Source: Flavobacteriaceae bacterium (GTDB lineage Bacteria > Bacteroidota > Bacteroidia > Flavobacteriales > Flavobacteriaceae). From it: DNA of 33,144 nt. A program made the position numbers and the translations under genes. Shown piece after piece: positions 27,635 through 33,144 of this stretch. The stretch spans positions 19,913-53,056 of the forward strand of contig NVRM01000005.1 of the NCBI GenBank assembly GCA_002400885.1, written 5' to 3'. A model generated the notes under the pieces. That model was not told the DNA's origin. It did not search any database and was given only the letters and a program-made list of their open reading frames with translations. Numbering within the stretch: position 1 is the first letter of the stretch; each line of letters starts with the position of its first letter.

Positions 27635-28613
27635 TTAAAAAATTTGATTCCAATTTATTATCTATCCATTTTAAAATATACTTCAAGCTCTTTGGATCTG
27701 CTGTCTCTAAACTTTGAAGACACATAAATAAAACATTGTTTTTATTAAAATCCGCTTTGTACAATTTCTTTCTCACCTTAAAATAAGAATAGGTTTGAAT
27801 ATAGCAAAGAGCCAAGTTACTTGATAGTTTACACGTATTAGACTTTATCTCCAAATGATTAATCAACCCTTGAGGCACATATTGATCCACATGTCTAAAA
27901 ATGTGTTTAATATTTAGAATTAAAACATCTTCATTTTTTGCGTAAAACTTTTCGAAAACAGATTTCCTCAAAGGATAAGGAGTATGGTGAAAGTTGTAAT
28001 TTTTATCAAAACCGGCTAATTTAGCCCCTTTTTCTTTCGCGTTTTTATGCGTAGCTCCCAACTTCCTTTTCTTAGACTTAAATAATTTTTTTATAATATT
28101 ATTTTCATCGAATTTTATCCAATCACCTCTTAAAAAAGGGACCCCATCCACAAAGAAATCGGTTTTTTGGGTTTCGTTAATCAAAAAGAAATCATCGTTA
28201 AAATACACGAAATGTTCCGATAAAGTCGGTATTCTATACATCATAGTCTCAATAGACTGTGAATTAAAGGTAGGTAAATACTGCTCATACCCTTTATAAA
28301 TCACCTTGTGATCTACTAACACAAGATTTACATTTTTTAACTGAGCCTTTTCTTTAAGTTCCAAGAAACAACTCGGCTCCTGATTGTCAGTAATTAGATA
28401 TATGTTTTTTATATATGTAGCAAATTTTAATATCGATAAAATTGTAATTTCAATCTCGTTGATCGAATTATATCTTGTGGACTCCTTTTTGTCATCCCAA
28501 TCTATCTTGGTTTCTAAATGTTCATTTATTTTAATTCTCCAATTTATATCTGAACTATCTACCCAAGTAATTACCGCATCTACGGGGTAGTTTTCTTTTA
28601 ATTTATCTCCCAT
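27624..28613 (-). CDS. Stealth-family protein (predicted exopolysaccharide hexose-1-phosphotransferase)
   Basis: 329 aa. Stealth conserved regions: 'VDAVITWVDSSDINWR', 'YNSINEIEITILSILKFATYIKNIYLITDNQEP', 'FNSQSIETMMYRIPTLSEHFVYFNDDFFL', 'HTPYPLRKSVFEKF'. Confidence 0.9.
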   Translation of the reverse strand: MGDKLKENYPVDAVITWVDSSDINWRIKINEHLETKIDWDDKKESTRYNSINEIEITILSILKFATYIKNIYLITDNQEPSCFLELKEKAQLKNVNLVLVDHKVIYKGYEQYLPTFNSQSIETMMYRIPTLSEHFVYFNDDFFLINETQKTDFFVDGVPFLRGDWIKFDENNIIKKLFKSKKRKLGATHKNAKEKGAKLAGFDKNYNFHHTPYPLRKSVFEKFYAKNEDVLILNIKHIFRHVDQYVPQGLINHLEIKSNTCKLSSNLALCYIQTYSYFKVRKKLYKADFNKNNVLFMCLQSLETADPKSLKYILKWIDNKLESNFLNEL

Positions 28614-28937
28614 TAAAACTTAAAGTTAACCTAATTATATATTTAGCAATCCCTATTTTATCTATAGGAACTCATTCTTACATTATTTAAAACAAATCCC
28701 TAACACTAGTAGAAATTCGTTTAAAACTTCCATAAAGCTGTATTTGAAAAAAAACAACATAAAGGAACTCGTAATTGCCCTCTAGATACATTTATCACTA
28801 CACATCTATATTAAGCAAAAATAGCTAAAATTATCCTTTCATTATAGTAAACACACAGTAATTAACAATTATAAACGCTTAAAAAAGGAAATAAACTACC
28901 GTACTGTTTCAGAATCTATTGCCATAAAATTCATTTA

Positions 28938-28984
28938 AAAAAAGCACCTATCTTTAATATTTTCATATAAAAACAGGTGCTTTA
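28938..28984 (-). terminator. Putative stem-loop terminator downstream of dapD
   Basis: AAAGCACCT (28941-28949) / AGGTGCTTT (28975-28983), with an A-run on + giving a U-run on -. Confidence 0.65.
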
Positions 28985-29052
28985 AATTTGTATAAAGAAT
29001 TATACGTAAAATTACGCAGCTAAAATTAAGCTTTAAAAAATTTAATAATAGC

Positions 29053-29868
29053 TTATACTGCTACGTCATTTTCACGTAAGGCATCATTTAAAGAGGTCTT
29101 TTTATTCGTGCTTTCCTTACGTTTACCAATGATAATGGCACAAGGCACATTAAACTCTCCCGCAGGGAATTTCTTTGCATAACTTCCAGGAATCACCACA
29201 GATCTAGAAGGAACTCTTCCTTTCATCTCTACGGGCTTGTCTCCTGTAACATCAATAATTTTTGTACTCGCTGTCAATACAACATTGGCACCCAATACTG
29301 CTTCTTTTTCTATATGTACTCCTTCCACTACAATACATCTAGATCCTATAAAAACATTGTCTTCTATAATTACGGGTGCTGCTTGTAATGGCTCTAAAAC
29401 ACCACCAATACCAACACCTCCACTCAAGTGAACATTTTTTCCAATCTGAGCACAACTTCCAACTGTAGCCCAAGTGTCTACCATCGTTCCTTCACCTACA
29501 TACGCACCTATGTTTATATAACTAGGCATTAAAATAGTTCCAGGAGCAATATAAGAGCCATAACGTGCAACAGCATGAGGAACCACACGAATTCCTTTTT
29601 CTTTATAACCTGTTTTTAGTGGAATTTTATCATGATATTCAAAAATACCTACCTCAATAGTTTCCATTTTTTGAATTGGAAAATACAAGACTACGGCTTT
29701 CTTCACCCATTCGTTCACTTGCCAACCATCTGCTATTGGTTCCGCAACTCTCAAGGTTCCTGCATCCAATAAACTTACAACTTTACGTATCGCAGTCGTC
29801 GTTTTTTCTTCCTTCAACAAGTCCCTGTTATCCCAAGCTTGCTCTATTATATTTCTTAAATCTTCCAT
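29053..29868 (-). CDS. dapD: 2,3,4,5-tetrahydropyridine-2,6-dicarboxylate N-succinyltransferase
   Basis: 271 aa left-handed beta-helix protein. 'GTILMPSYINIGAYVGEGTMVDTWATVGSCAQIGKNVHLSGGVGIGGVLEPLQAAPVIIEDNVFIGSRCIVVEGV'. Confidence 0.96.
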   Translation of the reverse strand: MEDLRNIIEQAWDNRDLLKEEKTTTAIRKVVSLLDAGTLRVAEPIADGWQVNEWVKKAVVLYFPIQKMETIEVGIFEYHDKIPLKTGYKEKGIRVVPHAVARYGSYIAPGTILMPSYINIGAYVGEGTMVDTWATVGSCAQIGKNVHLSGGVGIGGVLEPLQAAPVIIEDNVFIGSRCIVVEGVHIEKEAVLGANVVLTASTKIIDVTGDKPVEMKGRVPSRSVVIPGSYAKKFPAGEFNVPCAIIIGKRKESTNKKTSLNDALRENDVAV

Positions 29869-29928
29869 TTTTTGTTAGGTATATGAGCAAATATAAAATT
29901 AAAATAAGTATAGCTTCACTTAAATTAG

Positions 29929-29936
29929 TAAATTTG
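29929..29936 (+). promoter_or_regulatory. Putative -7 box TAAATTTG upstream of ruvX
   Basis: TAnnTTTG match about 28 nt upstream of the TTG codon at 29964. Confidence 0.4.
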
Positions 29937-29963
29937 TACACTATTATAGAAAATGTTAATATT

Positions 29964-30389
29964 TTGAGTAGAGTTATCGCCTTAGATTTAGGAAAAAAAA
30001 GAACAGGAATTGCTGTTACAGACGAAATGCAAATAATTGCTTCTGGCTTAAAAACCGTGGAGACAAAACAATTGTTTTCTTTTTTGATGCAGTATTTTAA
30101 AGAAGAAAATGTGGAACTTATTATTATAGGAGAGCCAAAGCAGATGGATAATTCCGCAAGCGAGAGTGAAGCCATGATGCTCCCTATTATAACTAAATTA
30201 CAACAGACATTTTCTAAAATCCCCATCAAACGTATTGACGAACGATTTACCTCGAAAATGGCGTTTCAAACGATGATTGACAGTGGCTTGGGGAAGAAAA
30301 AACGACAAAACAAGGCATTAATTGATGAAATTAGCGCCACTATTATCTTACAATCGTATCTTTACAACAAAGACAAAGGTCCTTTTTAA
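29964..30389 (+). CDS. ruvX: Holliday junction resolvase-like protein RuvX/YqgF
   Basis: 'RVIALDLGKKRTGIAVTDEMQIIASGLKTV', 'LIIIGEPKQMDNSASES', 'IKRIDERFTSKMA'. The track ORF begins at 29676, antisense to dapD. Homology-bearing sequence begins at the in-frame TTG 29964 (alternative ATG 29883). Confidence 0.88.
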   Translation: MSRVIALDLGKKRTGIAVTDEMQIIASGLKTVETKQLFSFLMQYFKEENVELIIIGEPKQMDNSASESEAMMLPIITKLQQTFSKIPIKRIDERFTSKMAFQTMIDSGLGKKKRQNKALIDEISATIILQSYLYNKDKGPF

Positions 30390-30398
30390 ATTTCTTTG

Positions 30399-30406
30399 TA
30401 CTTTTG
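30399..30406 (+). promoter_or_regulatory. Putative -7 box TACTTTTG upstream of def
   Basis: TAnnTTTG match 20 nt upstream of the ATG at 30427. Confidence 0.4.
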
Positions 30407-30426
30407 CCAAAATTTAGATTTTAAAT

Positions 30427-31011
30427 ATGATTTTACCAATTACAGCACATGGCGCCCCTATTTTACGGAAAGTAGGTGTGGACATTTCAAAAGATTACGA
30501 AGGACTAGACAGTCTTATAGATAATATGTTTGAAACCATGGACAATGCAAATGGCGTAGGACTAGCAGCACAACAGATAGGAAAAGCAATTCGCTTATTT
30601 TTGGTAGATGCGTCTCCTTTTGCTGATGATGATGACCTAGACGAAAAAGAACGTGCTTTTTTAGCTACTTTTTCTAAAGTTTTTATCAATGCTAAAATAA
30701 CAAAAGAAGAAGGTGAATTATGGGCTTTTAATGAAGGATGCCTAAGTATTCCTGATGTTAGAGAAGACGTATTTCGAAAAGAAACCATTACCATTGAGTA
30801 CCTCGATGAAAATTTCGAACCTCATACCGATGTGATTTCTGGTATTGCGGCACGGATTGTGCAACATGAATACGATCATATAGAAGGGATTCTTTTCACA
30901 GATAAAGTATCTTCCTTAAAAAAGAGATTATTAAAAAAGAAGTTAGAAAATATAGCCAAAGGAAAGGTTGATGTAGATTACAGAATGCGATTTCCTAAGT
31001 TAAAAAGATAA
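30427..31011 (+). CDS. def: Peptide deformylase
   Basis: 194 aa. 'GVGLAAQQIG', 'EGCLSIPDVREDV', 'IVQHEYDHIEGILF'. Confidence 0.96.
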   Translation: MILPITAHGAPILRKVGVDISKDYEGLDSLIDNMFETMDNANGVGLAAQQIGKAIRLFLVDASPFADDDDLDEKERAFLATFSKVFINAKITKEEGELWAFNEGCLSIPDVREDVFRKETITIEYLDENFEPHTDVISGIAARIVQHEYDHIEGILFTDKVSSLKKRLLKKKLENIAKGKVDVDYRMRFPKLKR

Positions 31012-31020
31012 AAAACATAT

Positions 31021-31443
31021 ATGGATTTAAAAAAAATAGTTGCCGTAAGTGGTAGACCAGGATTATACGAAATTAAAGCACAATCTAAAGGAGGAATAAT
31101 AGTTGAATCATTATTGGACGGAAAACGCTTTCCAATTACCGTAACGCACAACGTAAGTGTTTTAAACGATATCGCTATTTACACCTACGAAGAAGAAGTG
31201 CCACTAAGAAAGATTTTCAAAACTATTTTTGAAAAAGAACAAGGAGCCGCTTCTATAACTCACAAGTCAAGCAGTAAAGAATTAACGGATTACTTCAGTG
31301 AAATTCTACCAAATTACGATGCAGAACGCGTATATGCTTCAAACATCAAGAAAGTAATACAATGGTATAATTTATTGGCAGGTAAAAACTTTGATTTTAC
31401 AGCTGTTTCTGAAGAAGAAAACGAAGAAACTGCTCAAGCATAA
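31021..31443 (+). CDS. DUF5606 domain-containing protein
   Basis: 140 aa. 'DLKKIVAVSGRPGLYEIKAQSKGGIIVESLLDGKRFPITVTHNVSVLNDIAIYTYEEEVPL' is characteristic of this Bacteroidetes family. Confidence 0.85.
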   Translation: MDLKKIVAVSGRPGLYEIKAQSKGGIIVESLLDGKRFPITVTHNVSVLNDIAIYTYEEEVPLRKIFKTIFEKEQGAASITHKSSSKELTDYFSEILPNYDAERVYASNIKKVIQWYNLLAGKNFDFTAVSEEENEETAQA

Positions 31444-32222
31444 TGAATAACCGCAAACAACAACTCGATGCATTTGAGCGTTTGCTGGATATAATGGATG
31501 AATTGCGATTGAAATGTCCGTGGGATAAAAAACAGACCTTTCAATCGCTTCGCCATTTAACCATCGAAGAGACGTATGAACTGGGTGATGCCATTTTGGA
31601 CAATGACCAAGAGGAAATCAAAAAGGAATTAGGTGACCTGTTGTTGCACATTATCTTTTACGCAAAAATAGGCTCGGAAAATGGAACTTTTGACATGGCT
31701 GATGTAGCCAACGGAATTTCAGAAAAACTTATTTTTAGACATCCTCATATCTACGGTGACGTCACTGTTGCTGATGAAGAAGAAGTCAAACGAAATTGGG
31801 AGAAATTAAAATTAAAAGAAGGAAAAACTTCGGTTTTAGAAGGGGTACCTAAATCTTTACCTGCCTTAGTAAAAGCCGCTAGAATTCAAGAAAAAGTTGC
31901 TGGTGTAGGGTTTGAATGGAATCAAACCGCTCAAGCTTTGGCAAAAATAAAAGAAGAAATCTACGAACTAGAACAGGAAATCTCTCACAAAGACCAAGAC
32001 GCTATTGAAGATGAATTTGGTGATGTTTTATTTGCATTGATAAACTATGCTCGCTTTCTTAAAATAAACCCTGAAAACGCCTTGGAACGCACGAACAAAA
32101 AATTCATTGGCCGTTTTCAATTCATAGAACAAAAAGCGAAAGAAGGAGGCCGAGAAATCACGGATTTATCCCTGAATGAAATGGAACAATTTTGGTTGGA
32201 CGCAAAAAAAGATATCAAATAA
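31443..32222 (+). CDS. mazG: Nucleoside triphosphate pyrophosphohydrolase MazG
   Basis: 259 aa. 'LRLKCPWDKKQTFQSLRHLTIEETYELGDAI', 'KELGDLLLHIIFYAKIG', 'EDEFGDVLFALINYARFL'. Confidence 0.95.
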   Translation: MNNRKQQLDAFERLLDIMDELRLKCPWDKKQTFQSLRHLTIEETYELGDAILDNDQEEIKKELGDLLLHIIFYAKIGSENGTFDMADVANGISEKLIFRHPHIYGDVTVADEEEVKRNWEKLKLKEGKTSVLEGVPKSLPALVKAARIQEKVAGVGFEWNQTAQALAKIKEEIYELEQEISHKDQDAIEDEFGDVLFALINYARFLKINPENALERTNKKFIGRFQFIEQKAKEGGREITDLSLNEMEQFWLDAKKDIK

Positions 32223-32350
32223 ATACAACCTTAACCCTCTCCTATCCACTTCAATTATACATTCAATAATTTAGCGCTGAAAATCCCCCTGAAATTACAG
32301 AATACTCAATAAATTTGATTAAATTAGTTCTTTTATAAAAGAATTGATTT

Positions 32351-32718
32351 ATGCCAAAAACACTCATTATAACTGGTGGTAGTCGAGGATTAGGACTCGG
32401 TATTGCCAAACGATTTCACAAGAAGGGATTTCGTGTATTTTCCATCGCACGCACACAGCTAAAAAAATGTTATGAAATAGAACAGATTCAATGTGATATT
32501 TCTGACCCTATCGCTTTAAAAACAGCTTTTGATACTGTTTTTAAAACAATTAATGAACTAACTACGGAATCTATCGTACTCATTAATAATGCAGGAATGC
32601 TTGGAGAAGTAGACACTATAGGGAACATCTCACTAGAAAGCATCCAACAAACAATCCATGTAAACTTAACGGCTCCCATGCAAACGAGTGCGCTTTTCAT
32701 AAAGCAAACTGAACATTG
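32351..32718 (+). pseudogene. N-terminal part of a short-chain dehydrogenase, truncated at an apparent junction
   Basis: 'KTLIITGGSRGLGLGIAKRFHKKGFRVFSIARTQL', 'VLINNAGMLGEVDTIGNISLESIQQTIHVNLTAPMQTSALFIKQTEHW'. The SDR-like reading then gives way to non-homologous 'RQTNSMDLCGWRNS*' (ORF ends 32764). The catalytic YxxxK region is absent. Confidence 0.8.
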
Positions 32719-32891
32719 GAGGCAGACAAACTCCATGGATTTGTGTGGTTGGCGAAATTCTTAGGCAGATTGCATTCATTTGTTATCACGCCAACAGAAT
32801 CATTATGGACGTCGTCATTTCTAATGTTTCTAGTGAAACATTCACATGCAAGCGGCACACAGGAACTACCGACATGATGGGAATATGAGTT

Positions 32892-33144
32892 TTGAAGCAT
32901 CCGGATTTATATATTCTGAGGCATGGCGAAACAGAGTGGAACCAACAAGGAAGGTTCCAGGGCCGCAAAGATTCGGCTTTAACTGCTAATGGAATAGCGC
33001 AGGCAATGAAGCAAAAAGCACTACTTGCAAAAATTCAAAAATTACCCAAAAAAAAATACATCAGTCCACTAGGCAGAACTATTCATACTGCGCGACTTGC
33101 CCTTGGCTCAGACAAAGATTTTATACTGGATAATCGGCTGCAGG
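32892..33144 (+). CDS. Histidine phosphatase (phosphoglycerate mutase-like) family protein, partial, runs off the window edge
   Basis: Not in the ORF track. Reading from TTG 32892: 'LKHPDLYILRHGETEWNQQGRFQGRKDSALTANGIAQAMKQKALLAKIQKLPKKKYISPLGRTIHTARLALGSDKDFILDNRLQ'. The RHGETxWN motif is diagnostic. Confidence 0.8.
   Translation, partial: MKHPDLYILRHGETEWNQQGRFQGRKDSALTANGIAQAMKQKALLAKIQKLPKKKYISPLGRTIHTARLALGSDKDFILDNRLQ

Noticed and set aside
28614-28935. Possible hidden gene or ncRNA in the long AT-rich gap
   Set aside because: No ORF with protein-like composition, tRNA-like structure or recognisable RNA motif seen; only the dapD terminator hairpin at its right end.
31021-32222. DUF5606 + MazG as a defence module (MazG-like nucleotide hydrolase)
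   Set aside because: The def-DUF5606-mazG order reads as ordinary housekeeping context with full-length housekeeping MazG; no toxin, nuclease or other defence partner nearby.

Overview
This 33,144-bp window is AT-rich DNA that looks like Bacteroidetes/Flavobacteriia. The support is TAnnTTTG promoter boxes, DUF5916/DUF4199/DUF5606 proteins, a Bacteroidetes-type SRP RNA and a BatA-like protein. Most of it is ordinary housekeeping gene content: sucC, a LolD-type ABC ATPase, mtnN, a dihydroorotase-like protein, a cyclophilin-FKBP fusion, a GMC oxidoreductase, an OmpA-family protein, a fructose-6-P aldolase, SRP RNA (ffs), a phosphosugar mutase, an MsbA-like ABC exporter, a CCA-adding enzyme family member, a Sua5/YrdC protein, a Stealth phosphotransferase, dapD, ruvX, def and mazG. 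I did not find a convincing multi-gene novel defence, mobile or biosynthetic system. The observations most worth a second look are: (1) an apparent junction near 32.71-32.72 kb, where an SDR gene is cut and followed by compositionally different DNA encoding a partial histidine phosphatase (possible chimera or rearrangement); (2) a decayed second copy of the 3' part of mtnN about 1 kb downstream of the intact gene, separated from it by an orphan lipoprotein and a fragment resembling a T9SS C-terminal sorting domain; (3) a ~137-bp-period tandem repeat at the left edge; (4) a dihydroorotase homologue lacking the HxH metal motif, translationally coupled to a BatA-like protein; (5) an OmpA-family protein with four paired-cysteine repeats; (6) an SRP RNA gene missing from the ORF track, with recognisable promoter and terminator. 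All calls come from reading the sequence; no database search was run.
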